Positions 46,099-56,884 of a DNA stretch of 64,000 nt are shown here, in pieces (position 1 is the stretch's first letter; the number at the start of each line of letters is the position of its first letter). Source of the stretch: Sodiomyces alkalinus F11 (lineage: Eukaryota > Ascomycota > Sordariomycetes > Glomerellales > Plectosphaerellaceae); assembly GCF_003711515.1 (NCBI RefSeq), contig NW_021167086.1:186001-250000 (forward strand). The letters are read 5' to 3'. Made by a program: the position numbers and the translations under genes. A model generated the notes under the pieces. It worked only from the letters and a program-made list of their open reading frames with translations, ran no database searches and was not told where the DNA came from.

Positions 46099-47331
46099 CT
46101 ACCAGAGGTAGCCCCGGCAGTTCTTGCTCCCACAAAAACACTTGGTCATGTGCTGCTTCTTCTCCTCCTGGTCCACCCCATCGTCCTCGTCCTGGTGCAC
46201 GCCACTCACGTAGTCGAAGGTGAGCTCCTCGCCGCGGGGGATGTCCCGGATGGCGAACATGGCGATGTCGTGGATGTGCTTGTCGGCGTGGTCGCCGACG
46301 CGGGCAAAGGTGCGCAGGTTGGGGCCGCACGAGTGGTTGATGAAGCGCGTGGGGCCCGACATGAACTCGCCGTCCACCTCGAGCGGGTCGCCGCGCAGCC
46401 GCGTGTCGGGCGAGGCCTCGTCGGTGAACTTGTCCAGCGCGAACATGTACACGTCTTTGCGCGCGGCCACCTCGGCTTCGTCGCGCCGGCGCTGCGCCTC
46501 CCTGGGCGTGATGATTTCGCCGACGTATTTGTCCACGAACTGGCCCTTTTTGATGTCCACGGGGGAGCGGACGCCTTTTGTGCTCTTGTCAGTCGTCTTT
46601 CCTGCCGTAGAGTTCTTCGCTGTGTATAGAAACAACCCAGGAGGAAAGGGAACAAATAAAGGGGGGGGGGGGGGCAAGGAGACGCATCGACTCACCCCAA
46701 CCCGTCTTTTGCGTACGGAAAATCTGCAGCGGCACTTTCCGACCGCGGTCGACCACTCGATTCGGGCACGCCTCGGAGCACGCACACCCATCGTGGCACT
46801 CATAAATAGGCTGTCTCGAGTCGAGGAACTTGCTCCTCAGCAAGCCGGCCTTGTGGCCGTGCATGTGGTAGCGGTACACCTTCTTGCGGCCTCCCTCCAC
46901 ATCGTCCAAGCCAGCGCCGCCGTCCTCCGCGGCCTCTTCTTGCTCTTGCAGGCACAGGCAGTGGCCGTACTGGCAGTCCTCGTCGTCGGCGCAGTCGCAG
47001 CCGGAGCGGAAACTATGCTCGGCGGCCTCGACGCCTTCGCCGAGGACGGAGTGGTACAGGAAGCGGAAGTTGGACGGGAGGGTCGCGTCGTCCTCGTCAT
47101 TGACGATGGTGATGGGGTATTGCTGGTGCGTGGGGAACGCGCGGATCTGGCACCAGTGGCAGTTGGATTTTTCTTCGGTTACGCCCTGGAATAAGGGAAG
47201 ACGACTGTCAGCTACGATGGGGTAGGGACGAGGAAAAGGGTTAAAGATGCGGCACCACAGGCACTACATACGGGAGTCTGCTCTTCCGTGTTTCCATGGT
47301 AAAAGAAGTGTCGCCTTGTAACGTTCTCCAT
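46099..47331 (-). CDS. dim-5: histone H3 lysine-9 methyltransferase, DIM-5/Clr4 type
   Basis: Trimethylates H3K9 to mark heterochromatin; in Neurospora this directs DNA methylation. Exons 47331-47272, 47185-46696 and 46574-46099 join to 341 aa, close to the 318 aa I recall for DIM-5, with a matching start (MENVTRRHFFYHG). The pre-SET domain has nine cysteines (GCDC, EDC, HCLC, YEC, GCAC, EAC) for a triangular Zn3 cluster. The SET domain has GWGVRSPVDIKKGQFVDKYV, FINHSCGPN and ELTFDY. The post-SET is CFCGSKNCRGYLW, completing the fourth zinc site at the active centre. No chromodomain is present, which is the Neurospora type and unlike Clr4. The second intron acceptor (AAAAG) is not a classical C/TAG but restores the conserved GWGVRSP. 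Confidence 0.95.
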
Positions 47332-48758
47332 GGTGAAGTAGGGGTGGTAGGGCTGGAAGGAGTAAGCGCCGCTAAGGGTAGCTAAAGATGGACGAGTGGG
47401 ATGAAAAATGAAGCAGCATGGTGTCGCGGTCTTCGAAAGGTCCCAGAGACGTGGGATGGGAAGGCAGTTCGCACAATAAGAGCCTAACTGGAGAGAGGTA
47501 GAGCCCCACTGCAGGCATCTAGCATGCGTTGGTAGGCTGCCAGCCAAAACGCATACAATTCTGGCGAGAGCAGGAGAAGAGGTGGTGTTGAAGGCTTACT
47601 GCAAACTCGGCCATCTTGAAGTTGTATTGTGACTGGTGACTGGTGACTGGTGTCGCGCTCCGAGACGCGCCAAGCTGTAGCTGACTCAGCAGGTCGCCCG
47701 GTGTGGTGTTCTCTGTTCTCGGAAACATGTGAAGTACCTAGGTACCCAAGGCAACGTAACCGTAACCGTACCCACCCCCGCAACCCCCCATATTGACGAC
47801 CGAGACCTCACGGTCCCACCGTTTCCTCCGAGGGTCGTCCTCGGTAACCGACAGAGCCGGGGGTCGTCTTAACAAGGTCAGCTCATCCCACCATCAAACA
47901 ACCGGTAGACAAACATGGAGGGGCTAATAATTCACTCCATATTCAGCAAGGTCGAAACGCAGTTTGGGGAGATTTCGAGAATCGAGAATCAGTGGCGGCA
48001 ACACCACACCATCCCATCCACAGGGTCATAGTCATACGATATCTGAATGGAAGCAAAATGAATGAGAGCGCTCGAGACGTTGGACAACACAGAAAGAAAA
48101 AGCCAGAGCTACATTCTCCCTACAGCGTGCTCTGTGGTCACCCCACACATGCAGCAGCCCTTTCAACTCCGGGGTAAAACGAAGAGAGGTGGGGACATTG
48201 GGTCAGGGTCACAGGTAACAAAAGGTGTCGGTACGTTCTGAGATTCCTTCGGGTAGATTCCTCTTTTCCCCATTGGACGACAAGAGCACTTCTTCCCCGC
48301 ATGGCGCCATGACCATGCGCTTTCACCCGCTTCCTCATACCACAATCGTCCACTTCACCCACTTCACCCACACTTTACATAAAACTGTTTGGGCACCGTT
48401 GTTGGCGGCGGGCAATAGCCGAAAACCCGATCCATCTCTTTGCTCCATTCCGGGCGGCCGGGCTGACAGGGGGGGCCGTTTAAAAGAAAGGGGGAAGCCA
48501 AACCCAACGCCATGGAAGTTCGTGTCGGAGCTTTGGCATTCCTACACAAATATCCTGTACGGATTGGGTAGTATCATAGTATCATAGAGGTACCTAGGCC
48601 GAAATACCGAAATACCTACCAACGCGTCCTTGCTTCATATCCCGAACCCCTCAACCCATCAGCCATCTTCGGAGCATTGTCGTCTACGACTATCCCTACC
48701 CACGGCTTGGGGATACGATCATACGAAGCGTTACCTACCTCTACGAAGAACACACACG
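47332..48758. promoter_or_regulatory. divergent region, DIM-5 (-) and small mitochondrial gene (+)
   Basis: 1.4 kb without a supported ORF. Heptamer GACTGGT x3 at 47631-47651; GTACCTAGGTACCC motif near 47732-47746; CACTTCACC repeat near 48350-48371. A further GGTACCTAGG lies at about 48589. Confidence 0.5.
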
Positions 48759-49288
48759 ATGTCCAAACCAGCGCATACACGGTTCCAGCGGACCCTCTCC
48801 AGCACAATGCCGAGGGAGGCAACCAGGCCGTTCTCCACGCAAGCTCGGGTGCACCCGACATTCCTCCCATATCTTCACACACGAGGCCGGCTAGCAGCAA
48901 GATGGTGAGTCTTTCCTGTCCTTCACGGCAGCCCTCGTTTTACCCTGCCCCCTCCTTCTTCACAGCCGTTTGTGCTGCGGCCTGTCAATGTTTCCCCTCT
49001 TTCCCAACACCAAGACTGACCCTTTGACGCCTCCCTGCGAACAGGGTCCCATCCACCATCGCCTTCATTGCTGCCGCCTACGCCGTCAACCACTACATCC
49101 AACTCGAAGCGGCTTCGCGACGCGCCGCCGAGAACGACGAGCGCCAAGCCCGGGAGAGCCGCGCGCTCACCATCGAACTCCTGGACGCGTATGGCGACGG
49201 GTCGAGCTTGGAGGCGCTGGAGAAGGCTGTCGAGGTGTACGAAGCCAGGACGGCTGCGTCTGGTTCGGGGAGAAGCTCGTCTGGCTAG
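48759..49288 (+). CDS. small mitochondrial inner-membrane-like protein, unknown
   Basis: Exons 48759-48904 and 49045-49288 join to 129 aa; neither exon alone looks convincing. The first 48 residues are Arg/Ser/Thr-rich with a single acidic residue (MSKPAHTRFQRTLSSTMPRE, then FSTQARVHP), a presequence pattern. The splice restores RWVPSTIAFIAAAYAVNHYI, one short membrane helix, followed by a charged helix (EAASRRAAENDERQARESRA) and a second, LDAYGDGSSLEALEKAVEVYE. One-pass topology with a soluble C-terminal coiled segment is inferred. I do not recognise the family. Supporting signs are the good splice sites (GTGAGT and AACAG) and coherent amphipathic structure across the junction. Followed by a long (TC)n-containing 3' region. 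Confidence 0.6.
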
Positions 49289-50964
49289 CCGCCTGGGCCG
49301 GAGTTGACTGCCCGCCGTTGTCATCACCCGCCCACTCTACTTTGTTCTCCGCGTCTTCTTGCCGCCGCGTCGGTCTCTCTCTCTCTCTCTCTCTCTTGCT
49401 TTGTTTCCTTCTTTCTTTACTACATCCTTTCCTTTGTATGGGAAGTGTCGGTTTTCGGGCAGAGCAAGCATGACAAGCGGCGTTTCTGGTTTCTTCTCCT
49501 TTTTCTCTTCTTTTCTTCCCCCTTTATTTTTTCTTTTCTGTTTCTTCATGGGACCCTTGTTTGAGATCGTCTTGGCGTCAACTATTCATGGCGGGACAAA
49601 CCCTGCGAAGCCTATCACGTTGATTGGGCGACTGATTGACGGGGTCTTACACGTACTGGAGAGACGTCTTGGGTGCAGAGCCCTTTCTGGCTACAATTAT
49701 AGAGCCAGTGGGGATGAGATGAACTGGGCGAAGAGCACTTGGTACGGCTCGGGGAATGAAGTGTTTGGGAACGAAGAAGGATCCCTACCTTACGTACCTT
49801 ATTCGATTACCCCTTTGTCTCAGGGGTAGATAAGAGAGATAACACGACCCCAATAAAAGATGAAGTAAAAGACCATCTCCTGATAATTCCCAGTGCACGG
49901 AGGAGGAAGCCCCATAGTATAAGCTCATATGGAATGATGTCACTGGGAATATGGATGACGTGTGAACTGTGAATGGAGCTAATTTAAGCAATCTGTAACT
50001 GGACTCTTCGAGACGACACGGAGATTCTAGAACGATAAGTTTAGAAGTTCAACACACGTAGATGTCGTGGCAGTATAAAATTCTGTCTCGGGCCTCGGCA
50101 GGGCCAGTGACTACAGCCGTAACACTGGGGCGTTGAGCGTGGCTGTGAGACGGTAAGACGGTGAGAGTCGAGAGTGGAGTCAGTGACGTGCGTTTAATGA
50201 ATGCGATGCCGATTCACCGTACTCGGTGCAGGGTCTCGGTGTCTGTGTCGATGTTATCTTTGGTACATCTTTTGGTACGAACTAAGGTACGAAGTGCGAA
50301 ACGAAGTACGTGTACGAGACTGGCGATAGCAGAGCTAAGGTACACGTACCTTACCTTAAGGAGGACGAATGACGAACGACGAAGGACGAATGACCAATGA
50401 CGAAGGACGAACGACGAATGACTGCTTGATTGCGCGGCCTTGGCCGGGGTGACATACGCCAAGCCAACCAATATGCCGCGCTTCCAGAAGTCCTACGAAG
50501 TACTCGGGCATGTCCGCCTCATGGTCCATGGCAGGTCACACGGATAAAGAACAATAAGGTAAGAGGGAAGTAGAAGTTGGGAAACAAAAACGATGTCGTC
50601 AGTCTGCCTTTTCCTTTCTCTTTCGACTTGTATTAAGATATCGCAACTGACGCAGTGACGCTAGCCAACGAACGAAGAGATAAACCATCAACTACTTAAA
50701 CCCTCTCTCGCCGTCCTACTCTCTCATCCTTGAAACTCTTCATGATCATACAAAATCAAAACCCCTAATCAATCATCTCTCACTGCAAAAAAGAAGAGAG
50801 AGCAAAGAAAAAAACTCAGGTCGAACCTCAAAACAGACAACCGTTATCCACCGAGAAAGTAGGCCAGAAACACGCCCTACGGAACCTAGTGCACACACAC
50901 CCCTGGCAAACAAACAACAAGAACAAGAACAAAGACAAACAAAAACCCACACAACAAAGCAAAC
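49289..50964. other. intergenic region with repeats
   Basis: No supported gene. It contains a (TC)n run at 49374-49396 in the 3' region of the preceding gene, an eight-copy heptamer array (GACGAAN) at 50364-50419 and a long CT/CA-rich, ATG-poor leader at 50680-50964 before the next gene. Confidence 0.55.
50364..50419. repeat. 8-copy heptamer array GACGAAN
   Basis: Eight head-to-tail 7-mers in exact register. The first six bases are GACGAA in seven copies (one GACCAA) and the seventh varies T, C, G, T, T, G, C, T. It reads as an open frame by chance because 7 and 3 are coprime. Confidence 0.9.
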
Positions 50965-51195
50965 ATGTGCTTCGGTGGTTCTCGACGTACAGTTCACCAC
51001 ACCGGCGGAGGTATGGGACCCCGCCCGGCCATGATGGGACCCTCGCACGGCGGCGGACGGATGGGAGGAGGCGGAGGCATGATGGGCGGTCTAATGGGCG
51101 GTCGTCGACGAATGGGCGGCGGCGGCGGTATGGGTATGGGAGGTATGGGAGGCGGTAGGCGTATGGGCGGAGGGTACGGAGGTCGGAGGTGCTAA
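50965..51195 (+). CDS. Gly/Met/Arg-rich 76-aa basic peptide
   Basis: A single-exon ORF, MCFGGSRRTV to GGRRC. It has about 13 Met and 11 Arg, close to half Gly, and no Asp or Glu. Repeating GGRRMGGG and GGGMMGG units resemble RGG/RG-type disordered RNA-binding or condensate-forming segments. Cysteines occur only at position 2 and at the last residue, which would suit end-to-end disulfides or lipidation of Cys2. The start context (AAAGCAAACATGTGC) and a long CT/CA-rich leader free of other ATGs resemble strongly expressed fungal genes. I do not recognise a named family; short Gly-rich peptides starting MC are common in ascomycete annotations. A translated status is inferred, not shown. Confidence 0.6.
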   Translation: MCFGGSRRTVHHTGGGMGPRPAMMGPSHGGGRMGGGGGMMGGLMGGRRRMGGGGGMGMGGMGGGRRMGGGYGGRRC

Positions 51196-51885
51196 TTACT
51201 GCGACTGCGACTGCGACTGCGAGACTTGTTTTCCACTCGTCAGCAGGCCTGACGAACCAACATGTGTTTTCCGAGTTGACGACGGCAGCGATACGACACC
51301 CCTTTTCGCTATAGATGAGATGATTATGGATGGAATCATGCAGAATGGTCGGAATAGCGTTGTTCTTTACGTGTATTTTATTTCGTTTCAAGCTACCCAT
51401 ATACGCACTCTTGTTATTTTGCACCTCCATTGTGTAACTCCGGAGCCAAGTCGAAAATTCCTCCGAGAGTCCGCTGGTCTTCATTCTCACGTGCACGTCT
51501 CAGACATGCATGATGCTTCGAATATAAAACCCCATTGTCTCCCTGCCTCCATCATATCCCCTTTGATCTTTGACCGAGACGTCGCTGAATCCAACCAGCC
51601 GGAAGGATGCATTAAATTATTAGCGTATTGGTATCTCACATCAGCAATCTTAGGGAACCAGACTCAACCCCTGCAACGTCGAAGCTCAGCGTTACACTGA
51701 TATCGCCGTTATCCATCCTGTTATACCACATGGATTCTTAAACGACGTATTTAAAGGCCCCTTATCAAACGTACATCTGCCGGTGCCCGGGAGGTAAAGA
51801 AAGAAAAAGAATAAGAAGAAAAAAAGAAAAGAAAAAAAAGAAGAAAAAGAAGAAGAAAAAAAAGGAAATTGTGGGTGTCTTCACC
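51196..51885. promoter_or_regulatory. P450 upstream region
   Basis: Contains a TATTTAAA element near 51749-51756, about 130 nt before the P450 ATG, and an A/G-rich leader at 51797-51866. No other gene seen. Confidence 0.45.
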
Positions 51886-54285
51886 ATGGACCAACCCATC
51901 CTCATCGCCTCCTTCTCCCGCTTCGGCGCCGACCTACCCTTCTCCTGCACCCTGGCTGCCGCCGCCGGCGTCCTCTCCCACGTGCTGTACTTCATCCGCG
52001 GCGAAAGGGTCTACGAAACCACCCGCATCATCCTCCTCCACGCCCTCGCCCTCGTCCTCCTCTTCGTCAAGGCCGTCGCCTCGCTCGGTCTAGTTCCGGG
52101 TCTCGTCGCCGCCGCCGCCGTCTCCTCGACCTATTTCGTCGCCCTGTTCGCCAGCATCGGCGTCTACCGGCTCTACTTCCACCCGCTGCGCCGCTTTCCC
52201 GGTGCTACTCCTTTCCGCCTGACGAGGGCGTACGGGATCTGGTTGAACCGCGATGATACCTTGCATTTGAAGTTCTTGGACATGCATCGTCAGTATGGCG
52301 ACTTTGTCCGTATGGGTGTGTTTTGTCTTTTCTCGTTTCCCTTCATGCTGCGTCCCCGTCGTCCTGACAGTTGAGCAAAAAAATCTGCATGTGCCCTGCA
52401 AGGCCCCAATCAAATCTCCATCGTGAATCTCGACGTTTTCAACAAGATCCACGGCCCACAGACCAGGTGCTCCAAGAAGCACGCTGGCACGTACGACATC
52501 AATCGCTTTCGCGGGGAGTACAACCTGGACACCCTCACCGACAACGCCTTGCATCGAGACCGACGCAAGGTCTGGGACCAAGCCCTGAACACCAAATGTG
52601 CGTCGGGGGGGAACCAAACCCCCTCCCCCCCCCTTCCCCGGGTCTTCTTTAAACCCATCCGAAAAGAATCCCCCGCCAGACGAAACTTGAAAGGACGCCG
52701 CGCTAACCTGGGGGTCCATCTCCAAACAGCCCTCGAAGGCTACGAAAGCACAACCCGCGCCGTCATCCACGACTGGCTCGGCCGCCTCGACGAGGTCCAG
52801 GGCCTCCCCATCGACACCTCGCTCTACGCCAAGCTCATCCCCTTCGACAACATGGGCCGTGTTGGTTTCTCCACCGACTTCGCCACCGTCAAGGAGGGTC
52901 GCGAGGACCGCATGCTGAGGATGATTGAGATTAGCTTCGACGTCGTGGCCCGGATGGGCCTGGTGCCCTGGCCTCTCGCCTTCTCGCAGGATCTGCCCCG
53001 TATGGGTCTGCAGAAGGAGTTTGAGGAGCTTGCTGTACGCATGACCGATATGAGGATTCAGGTGAGTCTCCTCTTTTTTTTTTTTTTTTTTTGTTCTTTT
53101 CTTCTTCTCTTGTCGTCCTTTTCTTGTGCCGTCGCAGAAGGTTGCGGGGGGAAAGAGGCAAAGACAAAGGCAAAGGCTGACCACCGCTCCAAAGGCCGAC
53201 TCGGAAGACAAACATGACATTATGAAGTTCTTCCTCGAAGACTTGCATTCCGAAAAGCCCAAGACGCTAAAGAACATCAACGCCGTATATGCAGATGCCG
53301 CAGCCGTTCTCATCGGCGCCACGTACGTGTTACCCTTCCTCGTCCGTAGATGGAGGTGGAGGTGCATCAGCAGGCGAAATAGGCGGGAGTTCGAGACAGA
53401 GTTTCTTGTCCCCTCACTTGTTGACAACCTCTTTTGGGCCCTATGAAACAGCGACACGATAGCCTGCGCCCTGGGTTTCCTATTCTACTACCTCGCCCGC
53501 GACGCAGACCTACGACAGCGCCTCTACGACGCCATCGCGCCGGCCTACGGCAAGAGGACGCCCGGCGAGTTCGCGTGCATCGACCTGCAAGCCATCGAGT
53601 TCCTCGACGCCGTCATCAACGAGACGCTGCGCATGAACACTTCGGTGCCCATCAACGGGCCCCGCAACACGCCCCCCGAAGGAGTCGAGGTCGACGGGAC
53701 CTACATCCCCGGCAATGTCAGCGTGTATACTCCGCTGCACCTGTACCATAGAAGTGAGTCCAACTTGAGCAGACACTCTCATCTCCCGTTCACGATGCAC
53801 TTTTGTGGGAGGCAGGCCAGCTGACGAAAACAAAACACGCACGGCCGCGACTGCTCAAGGTCCGAAGTATTTTGTGCAGCCGGACGAGTTCATCCCGGAA
53901 AGATGGACCACTCGACCGGAGCTCGTCCTCGAAAGGCGGGCTTTCCAGCCTTTTCACTTTGGTGCGTGTTTCCCTCTTATCTTTTTTTTTTTTTTTTTTT
54001 TGTGTTCGGTGAACGACCACGGCGCGCACCGAGCCTGGATCCATCATGAGATCATTTTGATCGGATACTCATTCCACGCTTGGCGACGAAACAGGCCGGT
54101 ACGACTGCGTGGGCAAGAGACTCGCCCGGAACGTCATCCGCCTGACCGCGGCCTACACGCTGTGGCATTACGACTTTGCGTTCGCCCCGGGCGAGGACGG
54201 GAAAGACTTTGAGAGCAGGGCCCAGTGGAAGGCCATCGTGAAACCGGGCAAGCTGGAATGCGTTTTCAGAAAGCGGGAGAGATGA
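51886..54285 (+). CDS. cytochrome P450 monooxygenase
   Basis: Exons 51886-52315, 52403-52597, 52730-53061, 53138-53322, 53452-53753, 53860-53961 and 54095-54285 join to 578 aa. An in-frame GTG upstream is not used. The N-terminus has about three hydrophobic helices (residues about 20-110) before the proline-rich hinge YFHPLRRFPG, so it is longer than the usual one-anchor P450 and should sit in the ER. Motifs: I-helix LIGATDTIA, K-helix ETLR, PERW, and the heme-binding FHFGRYDCVGKRLA with axial Cys. GxYxCVGKxLA is typical of the fungal CYP group that includes tryprostatin- and trichothecene-type hydroxylases. No backbone synthase or other tailoring genes adjoin it, so it appears to be a stand-alone enzyme. 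Substrate unknown. Confidence 0.93.
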
Positions 54286-54469
54286 GAATGCGTGTTTATG
54301 TGTTGATGAACGTGACAGGAAGGAACGTGAGCCCGGAAGTCTCAGATTGGAGTTTCTGATACCAGCGTGAAAATCCAGTTTGTAAGGATGAGGTCTTTCC
54401 TCGCGTTGGCGGGGATTTTACCAATCTGTTGGTCGATGTCGTGAACGTTTGAAGGCGACTTTCTCTGGC

Positions 54470-55645
54470 CTACACAGTTCGTCCTGCCCCTCCGTTTTCG
54501 TCTTCCCGTTTCCGTGCATGATACTGGGCCACCCACTGCAGGTCCCTCTCATGCAAATCAGGCAGATACAACCACCTCTCCTGATCCGAGCTCCAGCTCC
54601 GGTTGGGAAGGTAAGCCTCCAACATGTAGTAGTTGTCCCTATGAAAAGGGAAATCCACAGTCGCAGGGCCCTTCCGGCGCAAGAGGGCATCGGTCCCCGC
54701 CAGCTCGTCGCGGCGCGTCATCTCGAAGCGCCGCCGTCGGTTGCCCTTGTTTTCGGCGTGGCGCCGGATCGACCGGGTTGTGGAGCGGAGGTGTTCTTCC
54801 AGGAGGCGGGCGTACCAGAGCGGCGACGCGAGGGCGTTGCGCACGACGCCGACGTGCGACGCGAGGAGGACCTCGTTCCACTCCGGGGACGTGCCGCGCG
54901 GGATCGTGGGGAGGGGGTCGCCCGCGTCCAGGCGGGGCTGCCAGTGGGCGAAATCGACGACGACGCAGAGGGCGATCCAGTGCAGGACGCAGGTGAGGCA
55001 GGTGCAGATGAAGGCGTGGTCTGGTGGCTGGATGTGGTGGAATTTGCGGGTGCCCATGGTGTGTCTGCCGTCTGCGGGGTTCAGCAGCGCAGGGTGGAGT
55101 GCCGGATCGACGTCGCCGAGGAGGCGGGGGAGGCGGATGCACTGCGCTAGGCAGGGATAGCGGAGGTCGATGATGTCCTTGACGAGGGAGGTTTCCCAGT
55201 CCAGGATGGTGTCTCGTAGAAACTTGGATGTCCGTAATAGGATGAAGAGATCGCTGGGTCGCAGGTAGGATAAGACGACCAGGAGAAGCTCGTTGGGCAG
55301 GGGTATCCCGTCGGTGGAGTGGTGAGCAGTCGGTTTCTTGGCGAGCCTCTTTTGCTGTCGCTTGCGCTGGCGCTCGGTGCGCTTGGAACGGATGGTGAGA
55401 TGACCGTCGACGGCTACACGATCCGAATCGGTGAGGGGAGCGGAGGGCGTTGGTGAGGGACGCGAGGTCGGGATTGACGGGTTTGTGTCGTCGTCGTCGT
55501 CGTCCTCGTCCTCGTCTTGACTTTGATCGTTCCTAGGATCATAATGCGTCGACTTCTCCGGTTCATGGTCTTGAACGTCTTGAGACTCTTGACTTTCGTC
55601 GGCGTCGGCGCTGCACTCCGGCAGTTTTACGATATGGTCCGCCAT
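54470..55645 (-). CDS. F-box protein
   Basis: Intronless, 391 aa from ATG 55645. A second in-frame ATG at 55708 would add 21 residues; neither has a strong context. The N-terminal ~95 residues are acidic and disordered, including a short poly-Asp run and a basic stretch (RSKRTERQRKRQQKRLAKK) that could be a nuclear signal. The F-box is GIPLPNELLLVVLSYLRPSDLFILLRTSKFLRDTIL, the part that binds Skp1 in SCF ubiquitin ligases. The remainder has a Cys/His-containing segment (HAFICTCLTCVLHWIALCVVVDF) and no kelch, WD40 or LRR repeat, so the target-binding mode is unclear. It converges with the P450 gene; their stops are 184 bp apart. Confidence 0.8.
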   Translation of the reverse strand: MADHIVKLPECSADADESQESQDVQDHEPEKSTHYDPRNDQSQDEDEDDDDDDTNPSIPTSRPSPTPSAPLTDSDRVAVDGHLTIRSKRTERQRKRQQKRLAKKPTAHHSTDGIPLPNELLLVVLSYLRPSDLFILLRTSKFLRDTILDWETSLVKDIIDLRYPCLAQCIRLPRLLGDVDPALHPALLNPADGRHTMGTRKFHHIQPPDHAFICTCLTCVLHWIALCVVVDFAHWQPRLDAGDPLPTIPRGTSPEWNEVLLASHVGVVRNALASPLWYARLLEEHLRSTTRSIRRHAENKGNRRRRFEMTRRDELAGTDALLRRKGPATVDFPFHRDNYYMLEAYLPNRSWSSDQERWLYLPDLHERDLQWVAQYHARKREDENGGAGRTV

Positions 55646-56884
55646 TGAAGCGCACAATTTCGTCGAGGCGATTTCAACGGAGGCCGTGGGCAATCGAGAA
55701 TATATCATACGCACTCGCTGAGGTGGCGGTGGACCATGGAAGTGGCGAGTTGAGCGGGAGCCTCAGTTGAGGGGCCAGGGCTTAAGGACATGTTGAGGAA
55801 CATGCACGTGACTGCTGATTAGGTACCGTCACGACTCACGACTCACCCCTGTCCAGTTTCAACGGCACCTACGAGTACCGGTATACAAGTTCAATTCTCT
55901 CAAACGATACTTCTTGTTGTTGGCCATTCTTATGATAGCATGCTTCATGCATTTTGGGGTTGTCTTTTATCTTGGTCGCGATGGTTGAAGGTGTTAGCTC
56001 GAGTTTAGTCCACCGCCTTTGATCATGAACCTCTCCAGTTGAAGACGGAAGTATATACCGTAAGGTACTCAATGATCAGTCTGTTGTACTGTTGTACAGG
56101 CTCTTAATGAAATACATCTCATAGGCTCATACTGGCCTCTTCATGCCTTAGTTTCGTTCAACCTCTTACTTATTAGGAGTTTAACCATTATTATCCAATA
56201 AATATCTCATAGGTAGGTCTTTCATTTATGGATCTTCATCTGCACGTTTTCATGTCTCTCCACGAGTCCACATAGTCTTAGTCTCTTAGACACCCTAAGG
56301 CGCCTAACTTCATTATTAGCCTGTGACACTCCCCAAGGTAGGTAGAGCAAAATGTCTTACCGCTTGATTGATAGTATTATGTTTCCTCAAAGGCAACATT
56401 CTACTGTCTAGACACGAGTCTAAATGAAAAGAAGAGCATAAAGATACAAGCTTTGTGTTTCCTCTGCTTGTGAACTACCCTAAGGGACCATAGGTCCGAG
56501 ACATGGATTCTGACCTTTTCTTCATTCTGACCATTCCTTTCACACCTTGATTCCCAAACCCACTGCACCTGCCACATGCAACCATTTGACATGTCCTGCC
56601 ATCCACATTTCCTCCTAGTCATCCTGGCAGTCTAAAATTAAGACTAGCTTGTGAGGTGGGATATCCGCATAGGACAGTACATACAAGTGCCAAGTGCCAA
56701 GTGCCAACCATTAAAACCCATACCTTATGAACCATGTCTCTAACAAGCAGTAGGAAAAAGAAAAGTCTCACTTCTTGGACTTCTGAAGCTTACCCATCTT
56801 CAAGTCAGACACTCAGAAGCCAGAACAGCCATGAGGGTTCAGCATTCTATGTCTTGGACAGAGGGGCAGCTTAAGCCTTAGAAG
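55646..56884. other. AT-rich intergenic region, no gene seen
   Basis: 1.2 kb. The central part (55850-56700) is noticeably AT-richer than the rest of the window and carries no coding frame. AAGTGCC x3 tandem heptamer at 56686-56706. Confidence 0.55.

Noticed and set aside
50214..50471. Repeat-rich minus-strand frame (RHWSFVLRRSSFVL pattern)
   Set aside because: It is the translation of the 7-bp GACGAAN array. The periodicity explains the open frame.
51871..51885. Five-residue N-terminal extension of the P450 from an in-frame GTG
   Set aside because: A fungal nuclear gene should start at ATG; the ATG at 51886 follows directly.
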